Source of the DNA: Kitasatospora phosalacinea
Lineage (GTDB): Bacteria; Actinomycetota; Actinomycetes; Streptomycetales; Streptomycetaceae
Assembly (NCBI RefSeq): GCF_030268885.1
Contig: NZ_BSSA01000001.1
Location: forward strand, 682,001-746,000
DNA length: 64,000 nt
Reading direction: 5' to 3'
Positions 49,345 to 58,809 of this stretch are shown here, piece after piece. A program made the position numbers and the translations under genes. Position 1 is the first letter of the stretch. The number at the start of each line of letters is the position of its first letter. Under the pieces are notes generated by a model, which worked only from the letters and a program-made list of their open reading frames with translations, had not been told where the DNA came from and did no database searches.

Positions 49345-51492
49345 CTACTGCGCGGTGAGGACGGAGCGCAGCCGGGTCGTGCGGTCCGGCGCGGGCCGCT
49401 CCGCGACCGCCTGGGCCAGCGCCGGGCCCACCGCGTGCACCACCGACAGGTGCCGCTCCGCGCGGCCGAACGCCGCGTACACCCACTGCCTGGTCAACTG
49501 CCCGGCCGCCTCCGGCGGCAGCACCACGACCACCGCGGGCCAGCGCCGCCCGACCGCCTGGTGGGCCGTCACCGCCCAGCCGTGGCGCAGCTTCCCGGCC
49601 TGGGCCGGGGTCAGCGTGATCCGGCCGCCGTCGGCCAGCTCCACGTGCAGGCCGCTCGCGTCGCCGTCCAGCACCCGCCCGGGCAGGTTGACGCCCAGTG
49701 CGGGGGAGTGCACCACCCGGTCGCCCGGGTCGAAGCCGCCGAACCGGCCCGGGCCGGGGTTGAGCCGGGCCTTGGCCGCCGCGTTCAGCGCCCGCGTCCC
49801 GGCCGGGCCGCCGTGGCCCGGGGTCAGCAGCACCGTCTGCTCCGGCGGCACGGACAGCGCCCGCGGGATCGAGTCGGTGAGCAGCTGGACGGCCCGGTGC
49901 ACGGCCTCCCCGCCGTCCTGCGCGGTGAGGATCACCACCTCCTTGTCCGGAGCGTCCACCGGCAGCAGCTCGCCGACGCCGACGCCGGACACCAGCTCGC
50001 CGATCGGCCCGAAGTCCGGCGTCCGGGACGCCACCGCGGGGCAGGCCCGCGCGGCCCGCAGGTCGGCGAAGAAGCGGCCCGGACCGGCCGACCACAGGCC
50101 CTCCGGGTCTCCGGACAGCACCAGCCGGGCGCCGTCCGGCACCGCCTCCAGCAGCGTGGCCGCGGTCTCCACGTCCAGCAGCGGGGCGTCCAGCACCACC
50201 AGCACGTCCAGTTCGAGGGTGCCGTCCACCGCGCGCGGGACGTCGGCGCCGGACAGCAGGCCGTCCAGCGTGCCGATCCGCCCGGCGGCGGGGGAGTCCT
50301 CGGGCAGCAGCGCCGCCAGTGCGTCCCGCCCCTGGCCGGTCCAGGTGGCCGCCCAGGCCCGCAGGCCCAGCCCGGCCGCGGCGTGCAGCAGCGCGGCGGG
50401 CTCGGCCCGGGCCGCCTCGCCGCCGGTGTGCAGCACCAGGCCGGAGTCGGCCGCGGCCCGCACCAGCTCCTGCGCGGAGCGCGGCGCCGCCGCCGCGGCC
50501 TCCGCCCAGGCCGCCGGACCGGGCTGCGCGGGCGCGCCGCCCTCCTCCGGCTCCCCGTCGGTGCCGGGCACGAAGGTGGACAGCAGCCGGACCAGGCCCT
50601 CGCCGAGGCTCTCCTCCGCCAGCGCCAGCCGCTCCAGGGCGAGCACGGTGCGGACCGGCGGCTCCTCGTCCTCGTCGTGGCTGCCCGGCGGCACCGGCAG
50701 CTCCTCCTGGAACGGCATCACCCGCCCGTCCTCCAGCACCGCCTGCAGCGCGCCCTCCGGGTCCGGCACCCGCTGGGCGCGCAGCCCCTGCGCGACCTCG
50801 CCGAGCTCCTGCGCCGAGTGCCCGCGCAGCGCGGCCTGCTCCAGCAGCCAGGCGACCAGGGCCTGGGCCCGCCGCGGGTCGCCCGGCTGGGCGGCGGGGC
50901 CGAGCAGGCCCTTGGCGAAGCCGTCCGCGTGCTCGGGGCGCACCCCGGGCAGCGACAGCACCGCCCACGGGTCCTCCCGCAGCAGCTCGGCCGCGCCCTC
51001 GCCGAGCTCGGCCAGCGCGGTGGGCGCCAGCTCGGCGGGCGCCCCGCCGGCCGCCAGCACCTCGCCGACGGCCGCCAGCGCGGCCCGGCGCTGCGCGTCG
51101 TCGAGCGGGACGGGCCGGTCCGCCGGGGCGGACGGGCGGCGGACCGGACGGGCGGCGGGGGGCTCGGCTGCGGACGGCTCGGCGGCGGGCGCGTCGGTCA
51201 CGGCCCCGTCCGCCACGGCCCCGTCGGTCGCGGCCCCGTCGGTCACCTCCTCGTCAGCAGCCGGGAGGTCGACGTCACGCGGACGGGGTGGGGCGACGAT
51301 GTCGTTCGCGTTGATCGCGCCGATCGCCTTGGCCAGCGCGGCCACCGCGGCGGCGCGCTCCGCACCGGTGAGCGGCGCGCCGGGGCCCGCCGCCGGCTCC
51401 GGCGCGACCGTCGGCTCCGCCGGGCTCTCGGCCCGGTCCTCGGTCCGGTTCTCGGTCCGGTTCTCGGCCGGGCTCTCCTCGGGGGTGGTCAT
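49345..51492 (-). CDS. RecD2-like helix-hairpin-helix protein, degenerate ATPase
   Basis: 715 residues. N-terminal low-complexity region with repeats NRTENRTEDRAE, then a helix-hairpin-helix domain (about 125-220: LLREDPWAVLSLPGVRPEHA is the RecD2-type linker), an AAA-like/helicase domain, and a C-terminal UvrD/RecD 2B-like part (GWAVTAHQAVGRRWPAVVVV). Motif II (LDVLVVLDAPLL) and a Q/S-D-P motif (VLSGDPEGLW) are visible, but the Walker A position reads SGLVLHTGGEAARAEP with no GxxxxGK[ST]. It is therefore probably not a functional helicase on its own; a structural or regulatory role is likely. ATG start at 51492. Confidence 0.82.
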   Translation of the reverse strand: MTTPEESPAENRTENRTEDRAESPAEPTVAPEPAAGPGAPLTGAERAAAVAALAKAIGAINANDIVAPPRPRDVDLPAADEEVTDGAATDGAVADGAVTDAPAAEPSAAEPPAARPVRRPSAPADRPVPLDDAQRRAALAAVGEVLAAGGAPAELAPTALAELGEGAAELLREDPWAVLSLPGVRPEHADGFAKGLLGPAAQPGDPRRAQALVAWLLEQAALRGHSAQELGEVAQGLRAQRVPDPEGALQAVLEDGRVMPFQEELPVPPGSHDEDEEPPVRTVLALERLALAEESLGEGLVRLLSTFVPGTDGEPEEGGAPAQPGPAAWAEAAAAAPRSAQELVRAAADSGLVLHTGGEAARAEPAALLHAAAGLGLRAWAATWTGQGRDALAALLPEDSPAAGRIGTLDGLLSGADVPRAVDGTLELDVLVVLDAPLLDVETAATLLEAVPDGARLVLSGDPEGLWSAGPGRFFADLRAARACPAVASRTPDFGPIGELVSGVGVGELLPVDAPDKEVVILTAQDGGEAVHRAVQLLTDSIPRALSVPPEQTVLLTPGHGGPAGTRALNAAAKARLNPGPGRFGGFDPGDRVVHSPALGVNLPGRVLDGDASGLHVELADGGRITLTPAQAGKLRHGWAVTAHQAVGRRWPAVVVVLPPEAAGQLTRQWVYAAFGRAERHLSVVHAVGPALAQAVAERPAPDRTTRLRSVLTAQ

Positions 51493-51521
51493 CGCGGGAA
51501 GGCTCCTTCGACGGGCGGGCG

Positions 51522-52499
51522 CTACAGCTCCGTCCAGCCCTGGTCCGGGTAGCGGTGCACCGGGGCCGACACGTCGTCCAGTGCAGCGCGGATCTCACCC
51601 GGAAGCGTAAGGGCCTCGACCGACAGCGAGGACTGCAGCTGGGCGGCGGTGCGGGCGCCCAGCAGGGTCGCCGACACGCCGGGGCGGTCGCGGACCCAGG
51701 CGAGGGCGACCTTCAGCGGGGTGGAGGCGAGCCCGTCGGCGGCGGTGGCCAGCGCGTCCACGATCCGCCGGGAGCCCTCGCCCAGGTACGGCTGCACCGG
51801 GCCGGCGGGGTGCGGGGAGGCGCCGCGCGACTCCGGGGGCACGCCGTGCCGGTACTTGCCGGTCAGCACGCCCCGGCCGAGCGGCGAGCAGGCCAGCAGG
51901 CCGACCCCGGCGTCCAGCGCGGCGGGCAGCGCCTCGCGCTCGATGCCGCGCTGCAGCAGCGAGTACTCCAGCTGGACGGAGGCCAGCGGGGTGCTGCCGG
52001 GCACCGCGTGCTGCCGGGCCGCGGACTTGGCGAGCTGCCAGCCGCTGTACTGGCAGACCCCGACGTACCGGGCCCGGCCGGAGGAGACCGCCAGGTCGAG
52101 CGCGTGCAGGGTCTCCTCGGTGGGGGTGGCCGGATCGTGCGCGTACACCTGCCACAGGTCGACGTGGTCGGTGTTCAGGCGGCGCAGCGAGGCGTCCAGG
52201 GCGGTCAGCAGGTGGCCGCGGGAGGCGTCGGGGCGGCGCGAACCGGGCCGGGCGCCCGCCTTGGTGGCGATCACCAGCTCGGAGCGCGGGACGAGGCCGT
52301 CGGTCAGCCGGGACAGCAGGTACTCGGCGCCGCCGTCCGCGTACACGTCGGCGGTGTCGACCAGGGTGCCGCCCGCGTCCACGAACGCCTTCAACTGCTC
52401 GGCGGCCTCGTGCTCGTCGGTGTCCCGGCCCCAGGTGAGGGTGCCCAGACCGAGCCGGGAGACCCGCAGGCCGGTCCGGCCGAGCCGTCGCTGTTCCAT
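51522..52499 (-). CDS. Aldo/keto reductase
   Basis: 325 residues, standard length. TIM-barrel NADPH-dependent oxidoreductase. Catalytic tetrad: Asp and Tyr in DTADVYADGG, Lys in IATKAG, His in QVYAHDPATP. The cofactor region LLGARTAAQLQSSL is near the C-terminus. The ATG at 52499 follows GGAGGG; the upstream frame to 52652 is not needed. Separated from the divergent F420-type oxidoreductase by 229 bases. Substrate unknown. Confidence 0.92.
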   Translation of the reverse strand: MEQRRLGRTGLRVSRLGLGTLTWGRDTDEHEAAEQLKAFVDAGGTLVDTADVYADGGAEYLLSRLTDGLVPRSELVIATKAGARPGSRRPDASRGHLLTALDASLRRLNTDHVDLWQVYAHDPATPTEETLHALDLAVSSGRARYVGVCQYSGWQLAKSAARQHAVPGSTPLASVQLEYSLLQRGIEREALPAALDAGVGLLACSPLGRGVLTGKYRHGVPPESRGASPHPAGPVQPYLGEGSRRIVDALATAADGLASTPLKVALAWVRDRPGVSATLLGARTAAQLQSSLSVEALTLPGEIRAALDDVSAPVHRYPDQGWTEL

Positions 52500-52728
52500 C
52501 GCGCCCTCCGTCACGCCCGCTGTGCCAATCGTGTCGGCGCAGGTCGGGGGCCTCGCCCCCCACGTGCTGTGAGGGTAGCGGCGAAACCCCCCGGCGCCCG
52601 GGAGCACCCGCGCGCCGCGCCGCCGCACGCTCCCCGGTGTGACCCGCACCACCCCTACCCGTCGGTAGCACGACCTCCGCCGGGGCGGCTACGCTCACCC
52701 GCACCACCGGACTGGAAGGCTTGGGCAC

Positions 52729-53775
52729 ATGCGACTCGGGATCAACCTCGGTTACTGGGGACTCGGCCTGGACGCCGACAACATCGCGGTCGCCCAGGAG
52801 GCCGACCGCCTCGGCTACGCGGTCTGCTGGGCCGCCGAGGCGTACGGCTCGGACGCCGCGACCGTGCTGTCCTACGTGGCCGCCAGGACCGAGCGGATCG
52901 ACGTCGGCTCGGCGATCTTCCAGATCCCGGCCCGCACCCCCGCGATGACCGCGATGACCGCCGCCACCCTGGACACCCTCTCCGGCGGCCGCTTCCGGCT
53001 CGGCCTCGGCGTCTCCGGCCCGCAGGTCTCCGAGGGCTGGTACGGCGTCAAGTTCGACAGGCCGCTGGCCCGCACCCGCGAGTACGTGGAGATCGTCCGC
53101 AAGGCGATGTCCCGCGAGCGGCTGGTCCACGACGGCGCCCACTGGACGCTCCCGCTGCCCGGCGGCCCCGGCAAGCCGCTCAAGCTCACCGTCCACCCCG
53201 TCCGCGAGCGCATCCCGCTCTACATCGCCTCCATGGGCCCCAAGAACCTCGAACTCACCGGCGAGATCGCCGACGGCTGGCTCGGCCTCTTCTTCGCCCC
53301 CGAGCACGCCGCCCTCTCCACCGACGCCCTCGCCGCGGGCCGGGCCAAGGCCGGTCTCACCCTCGACGGCTTCGACCTCTGCCCCACCGTCAACATCGCC
53401 GTCGGCGAGGACGTCCGGGCCGCCGCCGACACCCTGCGCGACTACACCGCCCTCTACCTCGGCGGCATGGGCAGCAAGGAGAAGAACTTCTACAGCCAGC
53501 TCGCCCGCCGGATGGGCTTCGAGCAGGCCGCCGACGAGGTCCAGACCCACTACCTGGCCCGTGACAAGGCCGCCGCCGCGGCCGCCGTCCCGCACGACTT
53601 CATCGACGCCACCGCCCTCCTCGGCGACACCGCCCGGATCGCCGACCGCATGCAGGCCTACGCCGCCGCGGGCGTCACCACCCTCACCCTCGCCCCGGCC
53701 GGCTGGACGCTGGAGGAGCGCATCGCCGCCCTGCGCACCGGCGTCGACGCGCTGGAGCGCGCCGGGCTGGCCTGA
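52729..53775 (+). CDS. LLM-class F420-dependent oxidoreductase
   Basis: 348 residues. TIM-barrel luciferase-like family: MRLGINLGYWGLGLD at the N-terminus, AAEAYGSDAATVLSYVAART, and the characteristic LDTLSGGRFRLGLGVSGPQV. The F420-type branch (TIGR03559-like) is common in actinomycetes; substrate unknown. The ATG is preceded by a modest GGAAGGCTTG. It is transcribed toward the convergent TetR gene that ends 26 bases downstream. Confidence 0.92.
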   Translation: MRLGINLGYWGLGLDADNIAVAQEADRLGYAVCWAAEAYGSDAATVLSYVAARTERIDVGSAIFQIPARTPAMTAMTAATLDTLSGGRFRLGLGVSGPQVSEGWYGVKFDRPLARTREYVEIVRKAMSRERLVHDGAHWTLPLPGGPGKPLKLTVHPVRERIPLYIASMGPKNLELTGEIADGWLGLFFAPEHAALSTDALAAGRAKAGLTLDGFDLCPTVNIAVGEDVRAAADTLRDYTALYLGGMGSKEKNFYSQLARRMGFEQAADEVQTHYLARDKAAAAAAVPHDFIDATALLGDTARIADRMQAYAAAGVTTLTLAPAGWTLEERIAALRTGVDALERAGLA

Positions 53776-53800
53776 CGGCGCGCCCGGGACCGCCCCCGGG

Positions 53801-54394
53801 TCAGGCGCCGGGGGCGACCGCCCCGATCGCCGCCGTGACGGTGGCCCGGAGCTGCCGGGCGTCCGCTCCGGCGCGCGAGCGGATGTTCACCCCGTGCGCG
53901 AGGAGGGCCAGGACGTCGGCGGCGGACTCCGGGTCGGTGCCCGCGGCGAGCTGCCCCTGCCGCTGCGCCGAGCCGAGGGCGGTGCGCAGGGCGGCGCACA
54001 GCTGCCGGTGCTGCCGGTCGAGGACGGCCCCCACCTCGGGATCGCCGTTCTCGCCGCCCGCGTGGGCGTTGGAGACCATGCAGCCCCACCGGGCGAACTC
54101 GCCGGTGCAGCGGGTCTCGATCAGCCGGTCGAAGAACTCGCGGACGGCGGGCAGGCCGCCGCCGTCCTCCTCCAGCGGGCCGAGCAGGAGCCGCGAGCGG
54201 CTCCGGACGTAGCGTTCCAGGGTCGCCCGGTACAGCTCCTGCTTGCTACCGAACGTGGCGTACAGGCTGGATCGGTTGAGGCCGGTGGCGTCGACGACGT
54301 CCTGGACCCCGGTGGAGGCCGTGCCCCGCTGCCAGAAGAGCCGCATCGCCGCGTCCAGCGCCGCGTCCGGATCGAAGTGCTTGACGTCCGCCAC
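53801..54394 (-). CDS. TetR family regulator
   Basis: 197 residues. The HTH is VQDVVDATGLNRSSLYATFG (about 30-49), followed by SKQELYRATLERYV and a helical ligand domain with three cysteines (RCTGEFARWGCM and LCAALR). It resembles the AcrR/YxaF-type regulators of redox-related genes. It is divergent from a peroxiredoxin-like gene, and two palindromes lie in the 214-base gap. A cysteine-based redox sensing is possible. Confidence 0.9.
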   Translation of the reverse strand: MADVKHFDPDAALDAAMRLFWQRGTASTGVQDVVDATGLNRSSLYATFGSKQELYRATLERYVRSRSRLLLGPLEEDGGGLPAVREFFDRLIETRCTGEFARWGCMVSNAHAGGENGDPEVGAVLDRQHRQLCAALRTALGSAQRQGQLAAGTDPESAADVLALLAHGVNIRSRAGADARQLRATVTAAIGAVAPGA

Positions 54395-54410
54395 GTTCCA
54401 CCGCCCCTTC

Positions 54411-54490
54411 TTGAACCGATGGTTCCAAGATATCCGCCGCGGCCCTTGACCGGAGGAGCACTGCCGCCGCTATCTTGGAACGAGCGTTCC
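54411..54490. promoter_or_regulatory. Two TetR-operator-like palindromes
   Basis: TTGAACC-GAT-GGTTCCAA (54411-54428) and GGAACG-AG-CGTTCC (54477-54490, perfect). They share a GAACC/G-GGTTC core and lie between the divergent TetR and peroxiredoxin-like genes, which suggests that both promoters are controlled. Confidence 0.6.
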
Positions 54491-54608
54491 AGCTTGGGGC
54501 GGTCGGGGTGCCGGTGCGCCGGGGCGACGGCCGCCCGCCGGGCGCCCCCGCAGGCACCACCCCGTCCACCGCACCGGCCCCGGGCCGGCCGACACCCCGT
54601 GGAGAACC

Positions 54609-55256
54609 GTGAGCCTCAACGCCGAACTGCGCGCCTTCTTCGAACAGCGTCAGCAGCAGCTCCCCGCCGAGGTCCGCGCCGTGATGCGCCGGGCGACCCG
54701 GGACCTGGTCGACTCCGGCCGGGCGGACCGGGCCCTGGCCGTCGGTGCCCGGGCGCCGCACTTCACCCTGCCCTCGGCCGACGGCCGGAGCGTCGACCTG
54801 GCCGGGCTGCTCGCCGACGGCCCGGTGGTGCTCACCTTCTACCGGGGGGCGTGGTGCCCCTACTGCAACCTCGCGCTGCGCTCCCTGCAGCAGCACCACG
54901 ACGCCGTTGCGGCCCGCGGGGCCCGTCTCGTCGCCGTCTCGCCCCAACTCCCGGACGAGTCGCTGTCGCAGGCCGAGAAGGACGGGCTGACCTTCGACGT
55001 GCTGAGCGACCTCGGCTGCGAGACCGCCGCGCGGTACGGCCTCGCCTTCGACCTGCCGGACGACCTCGCGGCCGTCTACGCCCGCTCCGGCATCGACCTG
55101 GCCCGCTCCAACGGCGGTCACCCGCGCACCCTGCCCGTCCCGGCGACCTATGTCATCGACCGTGCGGGAACTATCCGTTGGGCCTTCGTCGACGCGGATT
55201 ACACCGCCCGCGCCGAGCCCGCCGACATCCTGGCCGTGCTCGACCGACTGGGCTGA
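54609..55256 (+). CDS. Peroxiredoxin-like (AhpC/TSA) family protein
   Basis: 215 residues. Thioredoxin-fold peroxiredoxin with the active site FYRGAWCPYCNLALRSL (cysteines 83 and 86), preceded by a long helical N-terminus and followed by the resolving region SPQLPDES and a C-terminal TYVIDRAGTIRWAF. The CxxC arrangement is that of the peroxiredoxin-like AhpC/TSA group. It reduces peroxides or protects thiols in the cytoplasm. GTG start. Divergent from a TetR gene with shared operator palindromes. Confidence 0.9.
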   Translation: MSLNAELRAFFEQRQQQLPAEVRAVMRRATRDLVDSGRADRALAVGARAPHFTLPSADGRSVDLAGLLADGPVVLTFYRGAWCPYCNLALRSLQQHHDAVAARGARLVAVSPQLPDESLSQAEKDGLTFDVLSDLGCETAARYGLAFDLPDDLAAVYARSGIDLARSNGGHPRTLPVPATYVIDRAGTIRWAFVDADYTARAEPADILAVLDRLG

Positions 55257-55329
55257 GCGACGACGGGCCGTCCGCGCACCGGTCCGATTCCCGGCCGCCG
55301 AAATCCGGGGCCGGGCATTCCGAGTGTGT

Positions 55330-56175
55330 TCATGCCGTGCCGGAACGGGCACCGGCGAATGGCGATCCTGCGGTGGGGGAGCATTCGCCCGGGGCGGGGA
55401 GGGAATCCGCCCGGGCCGCCGTCCGGGTCGGACGTCCGGTCCCGTCGAGTTCCGGGAGCGCCAGCAGGATCGGCAGGTCGAGCTGGGTCACCTCGCGGAG
55501 CTGGACGTCGGTGCTGTAGGCGCGGCCGCCGCGGGCCCGGACCGCCCACCCCGATCCGACCAGTCGGGGCGGGCGGATCCGGTGCCGGGAGGAGCCCTCC
55601 AGGGCCACGGCGGCGGCCCGGATGAACCACAGGCCGTCGGGGACCTGCAGGTGGAACGGTCTCGCCTCGTCCAGGACGTCGCACGCCTGCGGGTACCCCT
55701 CCACGATCGGGGTGTTGAACGCGCCCACGTAGACCCTGACCGGGCCGACGTCGGCCGGGAAGTAGAGCTGCCCGGTGACGGAGGACAGGCCGTGGCCGCC
55801 CCGGGCGACCGGTGGCGCGGCCGGCGGGGCGAGCGCCGGCAGGTCGTCGTCCTGGGCCAGCGAGCGGTAGCGGGTGGGCGAGATGCCGACGCTGCGGGTG
55901 AAGCGGCTGGTGAAGGTGCCCAGGCTGTTGTAGCCCACTCGGTAGGTGATGTCGGTGACGCTGTCCGAGGTTTCCAGCAGGTATCTCTTGGCCATGAAAA
56001 TTCTGATGGCGGTGAGGAACCTCCCGGGCGACGTCCCGGTCAGCTGATTGAATATCCGGGTGTAATGGAACTTGCTGTAGGAGGCAATTTCCGCCAGCTG
56101 TTCGAGGGAAATGGGATTGGCGTGCTCTTGCCACATGACGTCTATACTGCGCTCTATTGCCGCCGCAATCGACAT
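55330..56175 (-). CDS. AraC-family regulator A
   Basis: 281 residues. The N-terminal part (about 1-110) is a double helix-turn-helix: SLEQLAEIASYSKFHYTRIF and VTDITYRVGYNSLGTFTSRF. The C-terminal domain (about 130-281) contains VRVYVGAFNTPIVEGYP and LWFIRAAAVALEG. This order, DNA-binding domain first, is unlike classical AraC. A paralogue of the same layout lies at 60709-61491, so they probably have related ligands. ATG at 56175 follows GGGGAGAG. Divergent from the operon beginning at 56629. Confidence 0.9.
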   Translation of the reverse strand: MSIAAAIERSIDVMWQEHANPISLEQLAEIASYSKFHYTRIFNQLTGTSPGRFLTAIRIFMAKRYLLETSDSVTDITYRVGYNSLGTFTSRFTRSVGISPTRYRSLAQDDDLPALAPPAAPPVARGGHGLSSVTGQLYFPADVGPVRVYVGAFNTPIVEGYPQACDVLDEARPFHLQVPDGLWFIRAAAVALEGSSRHRIRPPRLVGSGWAVRARGGRAYSTDVQLREVTQLDLPILLALPELDGTGRPTRTAARADSLPAPGECSPTAGSPFAGARSGTA

Positions 56176-56628
56176 TAGGCTCTCCCCGCTCGGAATCGTG
56201 GTGGTTTCGCGCGCCTTGCCTCGGATCGGTGTGGTCCTGCTCGGATCTTCACGGGGCTGTGAGCAGCCCACCCGGCCCGGGCGGTGCGGCCCCGGTGCCG
56301 GGTGTGGCGGCTGCCACGAAGGCTCAGTGGTCTGGTGGCTCCCTCATTCGGAGCGGTGCTCCCCGGTGCTCGTCGGGACCGGCCGGGGGCGCCCCGGCCG
56401 GTTTTCGGCGCAGACACATCGTTTTGCTGGTGGGTAACTCTCGCACCTTCTGAATTGCGGTGTGGGGCAACTAGTGGAACTCCCTCCAGGGTGAGGGCAG
56501 CCTATACGTCCCTGAATGTCCAGTGCCGGATGCGGGCGGCAAACGCGGAGAAGCGCGCCGCCCGGTGCGCCCGGAAAAATGGCGCCGGATCGGATTGAAC
56601 GCGCTTCACCGGGGAAGGGAATGCCGAC
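56176..56628. promoter_or_regulatory. Divergent regulatory region of the AraC A/TIGR03084 locus
   Basis: 453 bases with no supported gene and GC lower than the rest, especially around 56430-56480 and 56570-56600. The AT-containing stretches CACATCGTTTTGCTGG (56413-56428) and CACCTTCTGAATTGCGG (56445-56461) look like promoter material. Small open frames occur on both strands but lack ribosome-binding sites. I cannot define an AraC site. Confidence 0.5.
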
Positions 56629-57426
56629 ATGACCGCAATGCAGGACGTCTGCGCCGACCTGGCCGCGGAAGGCGCCGGACTCGCCCGGCTGGTGGCGGGG
56701 CTCCCGCCCGGGCAGTGGTCCGCGCCGACCCCGGCTGCGGGCTGGACGGTCCGGCACCAGGTGGCGCACCTGGCGCAGGTCAGCCGCCTGGTCGGCCTCG
56801 CGGTGCGCGACCCGGCCGCCTTCGAGGCCGAGACCGCGGCCGTCCGGGAGGACGCCGCGGCCGGCACCGCGGCCGCCCTCGCCGAACGCCTCGCCGAGCC
56901 CGTCCCCGAGCTCCTGCGTCACTGGGCCCGGTGGCGCGCCGGCGCGGCGGAAGGGCTCGCCGCCGTGCCCCGGCGCCAGCCGGTGCCCTGGCTGGCCGAC
57001 CCGCTCCCGGCCAGCGTGCTCGCCGCGGCCGCGCTGACGGAGCTGTTCGCGCACGGCCACGACATCCACGAGGCCCTGGGCGTCCCGTACGCCTTCACCG
57101 ACCGGATCGGCCACGTCGCCTTCCTGGGGACCAGGGCCCGGGACCTGGCCTACCGGGCCCGCGGGCTGGAACCCCCCGCCGAGCCGTTCCGGTTCGAGCT
57201 GACCGCCCCGTCCGGGGTCCGGTGGGCCTTCGGCCCCGAGGACGCCGACCAGCGGGTCTCCGGTCCGGCCGCCGACTTCTGCCTGCTCGTCACCCGGCGC
57301 AGGCACCGCGACGACCTCGCGCTGACCGCCGTCGGCCCGGTCGCCGACCACTGGCTGGGCATCGCCCGGACCCACCTCGTCGCGCCCGGCGGCGGCCCGG
57401 GGCGGATTGGGCAATATCGCGTATAG
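56629..57426 (+). CDS. TIGR03084-type mycothiol-dependent enzyme (DinB/MDMPI fold)
   Basis: 265 residues. The N-terminal DinB-like four-helix domain shows GWTVRHQVAHLAQVSRL and, near residue 140, ELFAHGHDIHEALG, giving the histidine-rich metal site of the maleylpyruvate isomerase family. The C-terminal domain includes GVRWAFGPEDADQRVSG. Members use mycothiol and often take part in natural-product or aromatic-degradation pathways. First gene of a rightward operon; the ATG follows GGGGAAGGGA. Confidence 0.88.
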   Translation: MTAMQDVCADLAAEGAGLARLVAGLPPGQWSAPTPAAGWTVRHQVAHLAQVSRLVGLAVRDPAAFEAETAAVREDAAAGTAAALAERLAEPVPELLRHWARWRAGAAEGLAAVPRRQPVPWLADPLPASVLAAAALTELFAHGHDIHEALGVPYAFTDRIGHVAFLGTRARDLAYRARGLEPPAEPFRFELTAPSGVRWAFGPEDADQRVSGPAADFCLLVTRRRHRDDLALTAVGPVADHWLGIARTHLVAPGGGPGRIGQYRV

Positions 57427-57501
57427 AGCGACCGTTCGGCGGCCTGGTTTCCTCGCAGTCGGGCCGATCGGCCCGTCCGCTCCGAGGGACCTGGAGGCAC
57501 C

Positions 57502-58809
57502 GTGCCGGAACAACGGGTGAGTGGGTGGCTGCTGGCCGGACGGGCCTGCGCCACCGCGTCGATCCTCGCCGGACACCTGATCGCCGCCCTGCCGCGGCTG
57601 CTGACCCGGACCGGCCGGGACCGGCTGGCCGAGCGGGCGCCCGAGCTGCTGACCGCGCTCGGCCCGTTCTTCGTCAAGGCGGGGCAGCTGGTCAGCACCC
57701 GGCGCGACCTGCTCCCCGAACGCTGGTGCGACGCGCTCGCCGAACTGGCCGACGAGGTCCGCCCGCCGCGCCGCGCCGCGGTGGCCCGGGCCCTCGCGGC
57801 GGCCGGACTCGCCGACGCCTTCGCCGAGTTCGAGTGGGACCCGGTGGCCTGCGGCAGCATCGCCAGCGTCCACCGGGCCCGGCTCGCCGACGGCACCGAG
57901 GTCGCCGTCAAGGTGCAGCGGCACGGCCTGCGCCCGGTGCTGGAGGCCGACCTGCGGCTGGCCCTGCTCGGCGCGCGCGCCGGACGGCTGCTGCCGAGCA
58001 TGCGGGACCTGCCCGCCGAGGAGATGATCGGCCAGCTCGGCGCCGCCGTCCTGCACCAGCTCGACTTCACCGCCGAGCGCGAGTCCCTGCTCCTGCTGCG
58101 CGCCAACCTCGCCGACCACACCGACCTGCGGATCCCGGCACCGGTCGAGGAGCTGTGCGGGCCCGGGGTGCTCACCATGGAGTTCGTCCCCGGCATCAGC
58201 CGCTTCCGGCCGCTCGGCATGACCCCCGAACGCCGCCGGGAGGTGGTCCGCGACGTGCTCCGGGCCGTCTACCGGATGCTCTTCGTCGACGGCCTGGTCC
58301 ACTGCGACCTGCACCCCGGCAACCTCTGCCTCGACGGCGAGGGCCGGGTGGTCGTCCTGGACGCCGGGTTCGTGGTGCGCCTGCCCGACGCCGTCCGGCG
58401 CTACTTCGCCGGGTTCTTCCTCAACATGGCGCAGGGCAACGGCCCGAAGTGCGCCGACATCGTCCTGGACAGTGCCGCGCGGCTGCCCGCGGACCTCGAC
58501 CGCGAGGGCTTCCGGACCGCCGTCACCGAACTGGTGGACGAGGCCTTCGGAGCCCTCTCCAAGGACTTCGAACTCGGTGCGTTCGCTCCCCGCCTGTTCA
58601 AGCTCCAGCGCGACCACGGGGTGTTCGCCGCGGCCGAGTTCGCCTTCCCGCTGCTGTCGTTGCTGGTGCTGGAGGGAATGATCAAGGAGTTCGACTCCGA
58701 GGTCGACTTCCAGGCCGAGGCCGTCCCCGTGCTCATGGCCTCCTTCGCCGAGGACGTCCGGGTGGACGCCGAGCGCGCCGCCGACGCCGCCCCGCGGGAG
58801 CGGGCGTGA
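57502..58809 (+). CDS. ABC1/AarF (UbiB) atypical kinase
   Basis: 435 residues. Characteristic KAGQ loop (KAGQLVSTRRDLLPERW, 59-75), nucleotide loop GSIASVH (118-124), the lysine in AVKVQ (135-139), catalytic HCDLHPGN (267-274) and DAGF (287-290, in place of DFG). UbiB-type proteins are ATPases that help handle isoprenoid lipids or quinones. In this locus, with redox and mycothiol enzymes, a role in extracting or channelling a hydrophobic intermediate is likely. GTG start with GGAGGCACC. Its stop overlaps the next start. Confidence 0.93.
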   Translation: MPEQRVSGWLLAGRACATASILAGHLIAALPRLLTRTGRDRLAERAPELLTALGPFFVKAGQLVSTRRDLLPERWCDALAELADEVRPPRRAAVARALAAAGLADAFAEFEWDPVACGSIASVHRARLADGTEVAVKVQRHGLRPVLEADLRLALLGARAGRLLPSMRDLPAEEMIGQLGAAVLHQLDFTAERESLLLLRANLADHTDLRIPAPVEELCGPGVLTMEFVPGISRFRPLGMTPERRREVVRDVLRAVYRMLFVDGLVHCDLHPGNLCLDGEGRVVVLDAGFVVRLPDAVRRYFAGFFLNMAQGNGPKCADIVLDSAARLPADLDREGFRTAVTELVDEAFGALSKDFELGAFAPRLFKLQRDHGVFAAAEFAFPLLSLLVLEGMIKEFDSEVDFQAEAVPVLMASFAEDVRVDAERAADAAPRERA

